Shown: in pieces, positions 47,628-57,692 of the stretch
Position numbering within the stretch: the first letter of the stretch is position 1
How the letters are laid out: each line of letters starts with the position of its first letter
NCBI RefSeq assembly: GCF_018599185.1
Contig: NZ_JAHFVL010000001.1
Span: 682,001-746,000 of the forward strand
Direction: 5' to 3'
Source of the DNA: Rhodanobacter sp. LX-99
Lineage (GTDB): Bacteria; Pseudomonadota; Gammaproteobacteria; Xanthomonadales; Rhodanobacteraceae
Length of the DNA: 64,000 nucleotides
Made by a program: the position numbers and the translations under genes
Notes under the pieces: model-generated
What the model saw: only the letters and a program-made list of their open reading frames with translations
What the model was told of the DNA's origin: nothing
Database searches by the model: none

Positions 47628-48989
47628 TCAGGCCGACGCCGACGCTACGCGCATGCGCTGCCCGATACCGCCCACGCGGTAACCCACCGTCAGCAGCGCC
47701 AGCCAGATCACGCCCACGTACAGCGCCACGCGCGTGTCCGCACTGTAGCCGAGCATCACCAGCACGAACGCAAGAAACGCCAGGCAGATCACGCTGCTCA
47801 TCGGGAACCAGCGCAACCGGAAAGCCAGCGGCAGCGGCTGCTGCCGGCGGAAGCGCCAGTGCGCCACCAGCACCATGCCCCAGGTCCACACCGTGTTGAA
47901 CGCGAGGATCGACATCATCATGCCGAAGATGCGCCCGGGCACCAGGTAGTTCATCAGCACGCCGAACAGCAGGAACACCAGCGTCACCAGCACCCCGCGC
48001 ACCGGCACGCCGTGCGCACTCAGCCGACCCATCGCCATCGGCGCCTGCCCCTTGGTCGCCAGGCTGTGCAGCATGCGGCTGCCGCTGAACATGGTGGAGT
48101 TGAAGCTGGACAGCGCCGCGGTGATCACCACGAAGTTGATCAGGCCCGCCGCCTGCGGAATGCCCAGTTTGGCGAAGGTGGTGACGAACGGGCTGCCCTG
48201 CGTACCCAACGCGTTCCACGGGTAGATCGCCATGATCACGAACAGCGCGCCCACGTAGAAGATCAGGATGCGCCAGATCACCGAATTCACCGCGCGCGGG
48301 ATGGTGCGTTCGGGATGCGCGGCCTCGGCCGCCGCCATGCCGATCGTCTCGATGCCGCCGAACGAGAACACCAGCACCGGCAAGGCCAGCACCATGCCGG
48401 TGACGCCGTTGGGGAACCAGCCGCCGTGCGACCACAGGTTCGACAACCCCATCGGATGCCCGCCGTTGCCCCAGCCCAGAGCGATGATCGCGGCGCCGCC
48501 GAGGATCATCAGCACCACCGTCAGCACCTTGATCAGCGCGAACCAGAACTCCAGCTCGCCGTAGACCTTCACCGCCATCAGGTTCAAGCCGCCGATCATC
48601 GCCACGCTGCCGAACGCCCAGAGCCACTGCGGCAGCTCGGGAAACCACGCCTTCATGTAGATGCCGACCGCCGTGCTCTCGGCGATGCCCACGCCCATCA
48701 TCAGGATCCAGTAGTTCCAGCCGGTGAGGTAGCCGGCGAACGGACCGAGATACCTGTGCGCGTAAGTGCTGAACGAACCGGCGATCGGCTCGTGCGCGGC
48801 CATCTCGCCCAGCGCGCGCATGATGATGAAGATCATCGCGCCGCCGAACAGGTAGGCGAACAGCAGCGATGGCCCGGCCAGCTGGATCGTGCTGGCCGAG
48901 CCGAGGAACAGGCCGGCGCCGATGCACATGCCCAATGCCATGAAGGTGATGTGGCGCGGGGTGAGCTGGCGCTGGAGAGTCTGGGTCAT
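47628..48989 (-). CDS. Amino-acid permease (APC/AAT family)
   Basis: 453-residue, 12-helix inner-membrane proton-coupled amino-acid transporter. H-I-T-F-M-A-L-G-M-C-I-G-A-G-L-F near 15 is the AAT-family helix-1 signature; A-G-P-S-L-L-F-A-Y near 38, R-A-L-G-E-M-A near 58 and S-F-G-G-I-E near 208 also fit. ProY/AnsP/histidine-permease-like proteins are closest in pattern; the amino acid carried cannot be told. Rhomboid lies 25 bp upstream on the same strand. Confidence 0.9.
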   Translation of the reverse strand: MTQTLQRQLTPRHITFMALGMCIGAGLFLGSASTIQLAGPSLLFAYLFGGAMIFIIMRALGEMAAHEPIAGSFSTYAHRYLGPFAGYLTGWNYWILMMGVGIAESTAVGIYMKAWFPELPQWLWAFGSVAMIGGLNLMAVKVYGELEFWFALIKVLTVVLMILGGAAIIALGWGNGGHPMGLSNLWSHGGWFPNGVTGMVLALPVLVFSFGGIETIGMAAAEAAHPERTIPRAVNSVIWRILIFYVGALFVIMAIYPWNALGTQGSPFVTTFAKLGIPQAAGLINFVVITAALSSFNSTMFSGSRMLHSLATKGQAPMAMGRLSAHGVPVRGVLVTLVFLLFGVLMNYLVPGRIFGMMMSILAFNTVWTWGMVLVAHWRFRRQQPLPLAFRLRWFPMSSVICLAFLAFVLVMLGYSADTRVALYVGVIWLALLTVGYRVGGIGQRMRVASASA

Positions 48990-49014
48990 GGGTGCGTTCG
49001 CGGTGTGAAAGCGC

Positions 49015-49632
49015 TCAGCGTAACAGGCGGCGCTTCGGCTTCCACGGCAGCCGCCCGCGCCAGTACTGGATCAGCACGAGGCCGCCCAGCATGCCGCCGA
49101 GATGGGCGAAATGGGCGACGCCCGGCTCGATCCCGGTCACGCCCATGGTCAGTTCGGCCGCGGCATAGAGGATCACGAACAGCCACGCCGGCATCGGGAT
49201 CGGCAGGAAGATCAGCATCACCTTCTCGTGCGGATACAGCATGCCGAACGCCAGCAGCAGGCCGAAGATCGCGCCGGAGGCGCCCAGCGTGGGGCCGTAC
49301 TGGGGCGGCGGGAAGAACCACAGCACCGCCAGCTGCAGCAGCGAGGCGACGATCGCGCAGACGAAGTAGTAGACGGTGAACTCGCGCGCGCCGAAGGTGC
49401 GCTCGATCGTGCCGCCGAACATGTACAGCGCGAGCATGTTGAACATGATGTGGGTGATGCTGCCATGCATGAACGCACTGGTGACGATCTGCCATACCCC
49501 GAACAGGCCGGAGCCGAGCGGCCACAGCGCGAAATACACCATCAGAAGCTGGCCCATCACCTGTTGCAGCAGGAACACCGCCACGTTGGCAATCAGCAGG
49601 TTGCGCGTGACGGGCGGCAAATCAAAAGGCAT
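49015..49632 (-). CDS. Rhomboid-family intramembrane serine protease
   Basis: 205-residue membrane protease with six hydrophobic helices. The catalytic Ser is in G-A-S-G-A-I-F-G near 117 and the His in A-H-L-G-G-M-L-G-G near 175; H-I-M-F-N-M-L-A-L near 65 provides the oxyanion His-Asn. All active residues are present. It starts with the short P-P-V-T-R-N-L-L-I-A-N cytoplasmic lead usual for bacterial rhomboids. Natural substrate unknown. Confidence 0.93.
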   Translation of the reverse strand: MPFDLPPVTRNLLIANVAVFLLQQVMGQLLMVYFALWPLGSGLFGVWQIVTSAFMHGSITHIMFNMLALYMFGGTIERTFGAREFTVYYFVCAIVASLLQLAVLWFFPPPQYGPTLGASGAIFGLLLAFGMLYPHEKVMLIFLPIPMPAWLFVILYAAAELTMGVTGIEPGVAHFAHLGGMLGGLVLIQYWRGRLPWKPKRRLLR

Positions 49633-49722
49633 CGGACGGTTTCCATGGGATCAGCGACAGCATAACCACGCACCGGGCTGCTGACCGCACCCGACAGCAA
49701 TCGTTCATCCGCCGCGGCAAGC

Positions 49723-49745
49723 AAAAAGCCGCCTCGCGGCGGCTT
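49723..49745 (-). terminator. Rho-independent terminator of the C40 peptidase gene
   Basis: On the minus strand AAGCCGCC, loop GCGA and GGCGGCTT form an 8-bp perfect stem followed by T residues (49727-49723), 24 bases past the C40 stop. Confidence 0.88.
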
Positions 49746-49769
49746 GGCGAAGAAGCCGGTGACGACGGA

Positions 49770-50477
49770 TCAGCCTTTGTCGGCTACCTGCGCCATCGCT
49801 TCCGGGCGCTTGGCGCCGGCGAAGCGCTTGGCCCAGTAGCTCTCGTGCAGGCTGGAAATCTCCACCGACTTGCCGCTGGCCGGCGAGTGGATGAAGCGGC
49901 CGTTCGAGATATAGATGCCCACGTGCGAAATGCGCCGCTTGCCATGGGTGCGGAAGAACACCAGGTCGCCCGGCTGCATGTCGGCCCGATTGACCTTGAG
50001 GCCGGCCAGGAACTGCGAGGCGGAGTTGCGCGGCAGCTGCATGCCGATCGCATGGGCGAATACGTAGCGGACGAAGCCGCTGCAATCGAAGCCGGTGGAG
50101 GGGTCGCGCCCGCCGCGCACGTAGCGGGTATCGCGCAGCTTCATCGCCATCGCGATCAGCGACTTGCGCAGATCGGTGATGTTCGCGCTTGCGGCTGCCG
50201 CTGCCGCGTCCTGCTCGTCCATGGTGGCGACGTCGGCCACGGCAGCCTGTTCCGTCGCGGCATGGTTGCCGGCAAGCACCGAGGCAGCGTCGGGAACCAC
50301 GGACTGCGCCAGCGATGGCGCCGGGTTGATTGCCGGCAGCTGACTCAGCAAGGGCGAACCGCGGCGGGCGACAACCGTGCTGTCGACGACGGCAGGGTTG
50401 TTCGCGGCTTGGAGCGGGCCGGACACCAGCAGAACGAAAACGAACGCGGCGGCGACGGTCAGTTGCTTGATGGGCAT
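49770..50477 (-). CDS. Secreted C40 (NlpC/P60) peptidase
   Basis: 235-residue exported cell-wall peptidase. Signal peptide L-T-V-A-A-A-F-V-F-V-L-L-V-S-G-P-L-Q-A, cleaved near 24; then an Ala/Asp-rich linker to about 110 and the NlpC/P60 domain: catalytic Cys in F-D-C-S-G-F-V-R-Y near 130 and His in S-H-V-G-I-Y-I near 178. It probably cuts peptidoglycan stem peptides like Spr/MepS. Preceded by a 181-bp AT-richer gap with three GTTAAC sites. Confidence 0.92.
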   Translation of the reverse strand: MPIKQLTVAAAFVFVLLVSGPLQAANNPAVVDSTVVARRGSPLLSQLPAINPAPSLAQSVVPDAASVLAGNHAATEQAAVADVATMDEQDAAAAAASANITDLRKSLIAMAMKLRDTRYVRGGRDPSTGFDCSGFVRYVFAHAIGMQLPRNSASQFLAGLKVNRADMQPGDLVFFRTHGKRRISHVGIYISNGRFIHSPASGKSVEISSLHESYWAKRFAGAKRPEAMAQVADKG

Positions 50478-50497
50478 GCTGGGAAAAACCCTTAGTT

Positions 50498-50591
50498 GTT
50501 AACAGGATCGACCGCCCAGCAGAAGCCAATGACGTGACGACTCGGTGAAGTTAACAAGAAGAGGCCGCCTGAATGTTGGATTGGGGTTAAC
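50498..50591 (-). promoter_or_regulatory. Three GTTAAC sites upstream of the C40 peptidase
   Basis: The palindrome GTTAAC occurs at 50498-50503, 50550-50555 and 50586-50591 within a 181-bp intergenic region that is AT-richer than its surroundings. Three copies of an A/T-centred hexamer in so short a GC-rich sequence are unexpected by chance. Binding protein unknown. Confidence 0.4.
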
Positions 50592-50658
50592 TGAACTCTG
50601 GCGTTTCAAAAAATGGCGACGCCGTGCACATTTCATCCAACCCATTGATCCGACACGT

Positions 50659-51396
50659 TTATGCCTTGAGCGGCGATTCCGGCCAGTAATACGAATCCGG
50701 ATAGGGCCGGCTGCCGAAGATCGCCGTGCCGATCCGTACTTCGGTGGCTCCCTCCGCAATGGCGAGCGGGAAGTCCCCGCTCATGCCCATGGAAAGTTCT
50801 GTCAGATCATGACCTTGCGCCACAGCTCGATCGCGCAGCTCGCGCAGCAGGCGGAAGCAGGCACGCACTTCGGCCGGCTCGCTGGAGTGGATCGCCAGGG
50901 TCATCAGGCCGCGCACGCGCAAGGTGCCGAAACCGCGCAGGACGTTCAGGAAATCCGGCAGCTGTTCAGGCGGGAGACCGTATTTGCTGGGCTCGGGCGA
51001 GGTCTTCACCTGCACCAGCACGTCGATCGCGCGGCCCTCGTGCTGCAGCCGGCGATCCAGCGCTTCAGCCAAATCCAGCCGATCCAGCGACTGCACTTCG
51101 CTGGCCAGCCGCGCCACGTCCTTCGCCTTGTTGGTCTGCAGGTGGCCGATCATCACCCATTCGATGCCGCAGTCCGCCAGCGGCGCGGACTTGTCGCGGA
51201 TCTCCTGCACCTTGTTCTCGCCGAAGCGGCGCATGCCCAGCGCCACCCCGGCCCGGATCAATTCCGGGCCGAACGTCTTGCTGACCGGCAGGATGGCCAC
51301 CCCGGCCGGGTCGCGGCCGGCCTCGTGGCACGCCGCGTCGACGCGGCGGCGGATCTGCGCCCAGTTGTCGGCCAGCCAGCCGGTGTCCATGCTCAT
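50659..51396 (-). CDS. yggS: YggS-family PLP homeostasis protein
   Basis: 245-residue pyridoxal-phosphate-binding protein (PLPBP) that buffers PLP and affects amino-acid pools; no enzyme activity. The PLP lysine is in L-P-V-S-K-T-F near 40, with F-G-E-N-K-V-Q-E near 58, H-L-Q-T-N-K near 84, M-G-M-S-G-D-F near 205 and R-I-G-T-A-I-F-G near 222, all signature blocks. It follows the M20 peptidase gene by 16 bp. Confidence 0.95.
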   Translation of the reverse strand: MSMDTGWLADNWAQIRRRVDAACHEAGRDPAGVAILPVSKTFGPELIRAGVALGMRRFGENKVQEIRDKSAPLADCGIEWVMIGHLQTNKAKDVARLASEVQSLDRLDLAEALDRRLQHEGRAIDVLVQVKTSPEPSKYGLPPEQLPDFLNVLRGFGTLRVRGLMTLAIHSSEPAEVRACFRLLRELRDRAVAQGHDLTELSMGMSGDFPLAIAEGATEVRIGTAIFGSRPYPDSYYWPESPLKA

Positions 51397-51412
51397 GGCC
51401 CGACGATCGCGC

Positions 51413-52837
<1,425 letters not shown>

Positions 52838-52867
52838 AGGTCACTCCATCAGGCGGACAAGACCGGC

Positions 52868-52876
52868 ATTGTAACA
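52868..52876 (-). promoter_or_regulatory. Extended -10 promoter of the M20-yggS operon
   Basis: On the minus strand TG, one base and TACAAT (52873-52868) make an extended -10 about 30 bases before ATG 52837. Confidence 0.55.
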
Positions 52877-53042
52877 GCCGCACTTCGGCCACACCGACAC
52901 GCGATCGGACGCCGCCCACAGACGAAAGCGACCATCGCGCACGCCGACCTTGCGGCGCCTCCCACTGTGCGGCCCTGCGCCACGGCGCCATAGTCCGCCG
53001 GCGGCACCCGGATGCCGTCACCAACGCCCAAGGAGAAAGGCC

Positions 53043-53390
53043 ATGTTCAACAAACTCGTCGCTGTCGCCCTTGCACTCGCCCTCGCCGTACCGGGGCTGC
53101 TGCTCGCCGCCACGCCGGTCAATATCAACCAGGCCGACGCCGCCACCATTGCCAAGTCGCTGGATGGCATCGGCCAGTCCAAGGCCGAGGCCATCGTGGC
53201 CTGGCGCGAAGCCCACGGCCCGTTCAAGAAGGCCGACGACCTCAACCACGTCAAGGGCATCGGCAAGGCCACGATCGAGCGCAATCGCAGCGCGATCCAG
53301 CTCGGCGACGACACCGACGACGCCGTCGCCACGGCGGACGTGCCGGCCAAGGCCGCGCACAAGGGCAAGAAGACAGCGAGCAAGGAGTAA
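53043..53390 (+). CDS. Exported ComEA-like helix-hairpin-helix protein
   Basis: 115-residue protein with a Sec signal peptide (V-A-V-A-L-A-L-A-L-A, cleavage near 22) and a ComEA-type HhH domain: V-N-I-N-Q-A-D-A near 27 and the two hairpins D-G-I-G-Q-S-K-A near 42 and K-G-I-G-K-A-T near 72. A Lys-rich tail follows. ComEA proteins bind incoming DNA in the periplasm during transformation; no other competence gene is nearby. AAGGAG lies six to eight bases before the ATG. Confidence 0.9.
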   Translation: MFNKLVAVALALALAVPGLLLAATPVNINQADAATIAKSLDGIGQSKAEAIVAWREAHGPFKKADDLNHVKGIGKATIERNRSAIQLGDDTDDAVATADVPAKAAHKGKKTASKE

Positions 53391-53421
53391 TCGCAGGGCC
53401 CTGCGCGAACGAAGGCCAGGC

Positions 53422-53446
53422 GGCGCGGCCCACGGCGGGCCGCGCC
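53422..53446 (+). terminator. Hairpin after the HhH gene
   Basis: GGCGCGGCCC (53422-53431) and its exact complement (53437-53446) around a 5-nt loop, 31 bases past the stop; no T-run. Confidence 0.5.
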
Positions 53447-53454
53447 GCTTGCGC

Positions 53455-53460
53455 TACACT
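53455..53460 (+). promoter_or_regulatory. -10 element before the SET-domain gene
   Basis: TACACT at 53455-53460, 28 bases before ATG 53489; no clear -35. Confidence 0.35.
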
Positions 53461-53488
53461 CGCGCGCCCATCCAGTCGCCGTCCCGCC

Positions 53489-53962
53489 ATGATCCTGCCG
53501 CGTTACCACATCGCCGCCTCCGCCATCCGTGGCGCCGGCAACGGCCTGTTCCTCGACGAAACCGTGGCGGCGGGGCGCATCATCACCGCGCCGGACGGCA
53601 TCGAGCAGACGTTCCGTCACGCCGACATCATGGCTTCGCCGGAACTCAGCGCGCAGTTCCACGCCAGCGCACGCTGGTTCGAGGACCGCTACACGCTGTC
53701 CCCGGACTGGCCGGACGAGTGCTACATCAACCACAGCTTCACGCCGAACGGGCTGTGGCACCTGGGTTTCGTGTTTGCCCTGGCCGAACTGCCCGCCGGC
53801 AGCGAGGTCACCGTGGACTACCGGCACCTGCTGCCGCCCGGCCAGGCCGAGGATTTTGTCGATTCGGTCACAGGTGAGACAATCACCGGGTTGTCCTGGC
53901 AAGAGAGTCTTGCCAGCAGCACCCGTGCACTGGCTGAACTGCTGGCTGCCGCCCACCGTTGA
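53489..53962 (+). CDS. SET-domain protein
   Basis: 157-residue protein with a compact SET domain, a fold that in known members transfers methyl groups from SAM to protein lysines. Visible motifs: G-A-G-N-G-L-F near 16 (SET strand 1), Y-I-N-H-S-F-T-P-N near 74 (N-H-S motif) and V-D-Y-R-H-L near 109 (the Y of the catalytic region). It is shorter than eukaryotic SET enzymes and lacks pre/post-SET. Bacterial targets are unknown. Followed by a GNAT gene 5 bp on, so probably co-transcribed. Confidence 0.85.
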   Translation: MILPRYHIAASAIRGAGNGLFLDETVAAGRIITAPDGIEQTFRHADIMASPELSAQFHASARWFEDRYTLSPDWPDECYINHSFTPNGLWHLGFVFALAELPAGSEVTVDYRHLLPPGQAEDFVDSVTGETITGLSWQESLASSTRALAELLAAAHR

Positions 53963-53967
53963 TCGTG

Positions 53968-54507
53968 ATGTTCGATATTCCAACCATTGAAACGGCGCGC
54001 CTGCGCCTCACCGCACTGACCGAACGGCATTTCGACGACTACGCCGCGATGCTGGCCGACCCGGACAGCACGCGCTGGATCGGCGACGGCGAACCGCTGG
54101 ACCGCACCAACGCCTGGCGTTCGCTGGCGATGCTGCTGGGCCACTGGCAGCTGCGCGGCTTCGGCATGTGGGCGCTGGAGCTGAAAGGCAGCGGCGAGTT
54201 CATCGGCCGCGCCGGCCTGATGTACCCCGACGGCTGGCCGGACCTGGAAATGGGCTGGATGCTGAAGCCCGAGCATCGCCACCACGGCTACGCCACGGAG
54301 GCGGGCAATGCCGTGCTCGACTTCGCCTGGAACCAGCTGCGCGTCCAGCGCGTGATCAGCCTGGTGCGGATCGGCAACGAGGCCTCCGACCGGGTCGCCG
54401 AGCGACTCGGCGGCGAGCACATCGAGGACATGGATTTCTACGGCAGCCACAGCCACGTGTTCGCCTACTACCCGCCGCATCGCGAACACCGCCGCGCCTA
54501 CGGCTGA
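53968..54507 (+). CDS. GNAT N-acetyltransferase, RimJ/RimL-like
   Basis: 179-residue GNAT of the RimJ/RimL group, starting I-E-T-A-R-L-R-L. The acetyl-CoA loop H-H-G-Y-A-T-E-A-G near 110 and N-E-A-S-D-R-V-A-E-R-L-G-G near 140 are the conserved elements. Acceptor unknown. ATG 53968 is preferred over the TTG at 53959; it lies 5 bp after the SET gene's stop. Confidence 0.88.
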   Translation: MFDIPTIETARLRLTALTERHFDDYAAMLADPDSTRWIGDGEPLDRTNAWRSLAMLLGHWQLRGFGMWALELKGSGEFIGRAGLMYPDGWPDLEMGWMLKPEHRHHGYATEAGNAVLDFAWNQLRVQRVISLVRIGNEASDRVAERLGGEHIEDMDFYGSHSHVFAYYPPHREHRRAYG

Positions 54508-54510
54508 ACC

Positions 54511-54544
54511 CGCTGCCCCGCCAGCGTGCGCCGGCAGGGCAGCG
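54511..54544. terminator. Hairpin between convergent genes
   Basis: CGCTGCCC (54511-54518) and GGGCAGCG (54537-54544) pair perfectly between the GNAT stop and the convergent membrane-protein stop; no T-run. Confidence 0.5.
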
Positions 54545-54549
54545 ATTGC

Positions 54550-55470
54550 CTACAACGCCTGCGGCAAACCGCTGCCGCGTCGCGACGACGACAGCGAACG
54601 CGCCACCTCGGCCAGGGCGAACACGCGGGCCACGCGCACCCAGCCCAGCACCAGCACCACCAGCTGCGCCAGCAGTGTCGCCAGCACCAGGCCGGTCACG
54701 CCGAGCGCCGGGGTATGCACGCGGCCCACGCCGAGCGCCAGCGCCACCGCGTAGCCGATCGCGCTGATCAGCAAGTAGCAAAACAGCGTACTGAACGGCC
54801 GCCGCAGCAGTTGCATGAAGCCGCGACCGAACGCACGGGTGGACGAACGCAGGTTGCCGTCGGCGATGAACGCGGCACGTCCCGACTCCACGATGGCCTG
54901 CGCCAGCACGAACAGCAGCACGGCCAGCCCGATCGCCAGGTACGACGTGCGGTCCGCCTGCGATTCCAGCACGGCCCTGGCGTCGGCCCGGTCCACCGCG
55001 TCGAAGGCCACCCCGATCAGTGCCGCCATCACCGCGTAGGGCACGATCGACCACAGCATCAGGCGGAACATGCGGCCATATTCGACGATGCCGCACTGGA
55101 GCAGGTGGCAGAAACCCAGCACGCGGCTGGCGCGTCCGCTGCCGACCAGCATGCCGTTGAGGAACGGCGACAGCAGCACGGTCAGCAGCAGGCCGAGGAT
55201 CGCCACGCCGCTGATCCAGCCGGTATCGTCGCCGAGTGCCGACAAGGTGTCGCCGAACATCAGCGGGCTGAACTGCGCGGCCCATGCCTGCGCATGCACC
55301 GAATGGTCGAGCAGCCCGCTCAGGCTGCGCCACAACGGCAGGCTGACCACCGCGGTCGGCAGCAGCAGCAACAGCGTCCACAGCAACAGCAGGCGCCATT
55401 GCATGGCAGCCAGCGGGGCGCGCATGGCGGCGCCAAAGTCCACCCGACGCGAAGCACGTTTGTTCATCAT
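54550..55470 (-). CDS. Polytopic membrane protein downstream of an M1 peptidase
   Basis: 306-residue inner-membrane protein with about six hydrophobic segments: 25-45, 95-115, 140-165, 190-215, 235-255 and 262-285. I do not recognise a named family. The pattern (interspersed R-A-x-R-V-L-G-F-C and A-F-G-R-G-F-M-Q-L) resembles unassigned ABC-export-like or assembly membrane proteins. The ATG overlaps the M1 peptidase stop by one base (TGATG), so the two are translationally coupled and likely act together. Confidence 0.75.
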   Translation of the reverse strand: MMNKRASRRVDFGAAMRAPLAAMQWRLLLLWTLLLLLPTAVVSLPLWRSLSGLLDHSVHAQAWAAQFSPLMFGDTLSALGDDTGWISGVAILGLLLTVLLSPFLNGMLVGSGRASRVLGFCHLLQCGIVEYGRMFRLMLWSIVPYAVMAALIGVAFDAVDRADARAVLESQADRTSYLAIGLAVLLFVLAQAIVESGRAAFIADGNLRSSTRAFGRGFMQLLRRPFSTLFCYLLISAIGYAVALALGVGRVHTPALGVTGLVLATLLAQLVVLVLGWVRVARVFALAEVARSLSSSRRGSGLPQAL

Positions 55471-57692
55471 CACAGCGACCCCACCAAGGCATAGAAGACC
55501 TGCAACAGGGACGCGGCATCCGCGCTCCAGCGGCGCGAGGCGCTGCCGTCGGCCTTGGTCGTCCGGCTGTCGTTGAGTTTGTTCGCATCCAGGTAGATCT
55601 TCTGCTCGGGATCGAGCGTGGCCGAGACCGCCTTGGACGGCCTGGTGAAATCGAAGCGGGCCCAGCGGCGGCCGTCGTTCCAATGCACGTCCTCGCTGCT
55701 GCCGTCGGCGAACTTCACCCGCAGCAGTTGCGGCACCGGCACGCCGTCGCGGCGCACGGTGACGGTGCTGTGCCACGGGAACGGTCCGCTGCCCGGCTTC
55801 GCGTTCGGATGGGCCTTGTCCCAAGCCTCGCGCTGTTTGTCGACCTGCTTGTCGAGAGCGTCGCTGTCGAGCTCGCTGCGCTTGCCGTCCTTCAGCGTGC
55901 TGCCGGCCTGCGGCAGCACTTCGGCGGTGTCGATGCTGGCGACCCGGTCGTCGATCTGCGCGGTGCCGTAGACGTACTGGTCGAAGATTGCGTTGACCGC
56001 CTTCGGGTTGCCGGAGACCTCGGCCAGGGTGGCGCGCAGGTCGGCCGACGACGGATGGCGGAAACGCCAGCGCCGGTAGTACTCGTGCATCGCGCGCTCC
56101 AGCGCCGGCTTGCCCAGGCACTCCTCCAGGTCGTGCATGGCGGTGGCGGTGCGCGAATACACCGTGCCGTAGCTGCTGCTGGACAGACGATCCCAGGCGT
56201 TTGCGCCCAGCGGATCGGGCGGCAGGTGCAGTCCGGCACTGAGTCGCTCCGCCTCGAAGCCGGTCATCGCCGGCGTGATGCCGAGGCGCTTCATCCAGCC
56301 TGATGCCAGCACGATCTTCTCGCCGCTCTCGCGCGTCATGCGGCCGTCCCAGTATTCGTTCATGCCCTCGTCGAGCATCGGCTCCTCGAATTCGTTCGAG
56401 GCCAGCAGCCCGTAGAAATAACCATGGCCGAATTCATGGATGGTGACGAAATCGATCGCGTACTGCGTGAGCGTACCCGGCTCGACCTTGGCGTAGCCCT
56501 CGGCGGTGAAGAACGTGGGGTATTCCATGCCGCCCGCCTCCGACGCGTTGTACGGCGGCACCACCGCCGTCACCGTCTCGTACGGGTAGGCGCCCAGCGA
56601 CTTCGAAAAAAACGTCAGCGAATCAGTGGTGGCCTTGAGCACCGGTCCGGCGCTGGCCGCGTATTCGCCGGGATAGATCACCCGCACGTCGACCTTCGGA
56701 CTGCCCGGCCCCTGCCAGCTGCCGTCCAGCGTCTTGTAGCCCCGGGCCGCGACCCAGGCGAAATCGTGCACGTCGCCCTGCACGAAGTGGTACGTGCTCT
56801 TGCCGTTCGCCGTCTCGGGCGGGCCCTGCAGCTTGCCCACCGCACCGACGGTGTAGTCGCTGGGCACGGTGAGGCGCACGTCGTACAGGCCGAAGTCGGC
56901 GTAGAACTCGCTGTTGAAATGGAACTCGTGCACGTTCCAGCGCGGTGCGGTGGCGCTGCGCTCGCCGGGCAGTTCCAGCACGCCGATCTTGGGGAACCAC
57001 TGCGCCACCAGGTTGAAGTCGCCGAACCAGCCGGTGCGCTCGACCACCCGCGGCAACTGGCTGAGGAAGTCGATGTCCAGGGTCAGCGTGCCGCCGGCCG
57101 GCACCGGCTCGGCCAGGTCGATGCGCACCACGGTCTGGTCGGTGGTCGGACCGCCGTCGGGCTGCACGAACTGCCACTTCAACGCGGCATCGCCCTGCCT
57201 CACCTGCTTCAGCTCGATCCAGCCCCACTCGCCCTTCTTCAAGGCCGCCGCGCCGCGCGAGCGGCCGTGCGCGGTCAGTACCTTGCGCTCGGTGAACCAG
57301 GTGCTGCCCTCGTTCTGGAAGGCGTTGAGGTACAGATGGAAGTAGACCTTGCTTACCGGGCGATCGCTGCGGTTGCGCCAGGTCATGTGCTGCCTGCCGC
57401 TCACCGCATGTTTCGCCGCATCCAGTTCGGCGTCGATGCGATAGCTCACCACGCGATCGGACAGGGTCGGCTCGTTGCCGCTGCGCTCGCCGCCCCACGC
57501 ATCCGCGGCGCTGGGCACGGTGACCGCGGCGGCATCGGCGGCCGCGAAGGGAATGTCGGGAAGCGCCACGCTGGCAGCGCTGGCCGGCACCGAGGCTGCC
57601 GCCGCCGGCGCTGCCTGCTGTGCCATCGCCAGCCAGGGCCAGAACGCGGCCATGGCGCACAGATACCCCCACTTGCGTACGATTCGCCGCAT
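55470..57692 (-). CDS. Secreted M1-family aminopeptidase-like metallopeptidase
   Basis: 740-residue exported protein with a signal peptide (A-M-A-A-F-W-P-W-L-A-M-A, cleavage near 25). The M1 exopeptidase-type motif G-G-M-E-Y-P is near 390 and the zinc site H-E-F-G-H at 419-423, with the third ligand Glu about 19 residues later in L-D-E-G-M-N-E-Y. The N-terminal beta domain starts V-S-Y-R-I-D-A-E-L-D-A. ATG 57692 has GGGGGAG seven bases upstream; a longer reading adds about 94 residues without family or signal character. It acts on peptide N-termini in the periplasm. Confidence 0.9.
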   Translation of the reverse strand: MRRIVRKWGYLCAMAAFWPWLAMAQQAAPAAAASVPASAASVALPDIPFAAADAAAVTVPSAADAWGGERSGNEPTLSDRVVSYRIDAELDAAKHAVSGRQHMTWRNRSDRPVSKVYFHLYLNAFQNEGSTWFTERKVLTAHGRSRGAAALKKGEWGWIELKQVRQGDAALKWQFVQPDGGPTTDQTVVRIDLAEPVPAGGTLTLDIDFLSQLPRVVERTGWFGDFNLVAQWFPKIGVLELPGERSATAPRWNVHEFHFNSEFYADFGLYDVRLTVPSDYTVGAVGKLQGPPETANGKSTYHFVQGDVHDFAWVAARGYKTLDGSWQGPGSPKVDVRVIYPGEYAASAGPVLKATTDSLTFFSKSLGAYPYETVTAVVPPYNASEAGGMEYPTFFTAEGYAKVEPGTLTQYAIDFVTIHEFGHGYFYGLLASNEFEEPMLDEGMNEYWDGRMTRESGEKIVLASGWMKRLGITPAMTGFEAERLSAGLHLPPDPLGANAWDRLSSSSYGTVYSRTATAMHDLEECLGKPALERAMHEYYRRWRFRHPSSADLRATLAEVSGNPKAVNAIFDQYVYGTAQIDDRVASIDTAEVLPQAGSTLKDGKRSELDSDALDKQVDKQREAWDKAHPNAKPGSGPFPWHSTVTVRRDGVPVPQLLRVKFADGSSEDVHWNDGRRWARFDFTRPSKAVSATLDPEQKIYLDANKLNDSRTTKADGSASRRWSADAASLLQVFYALVGSL

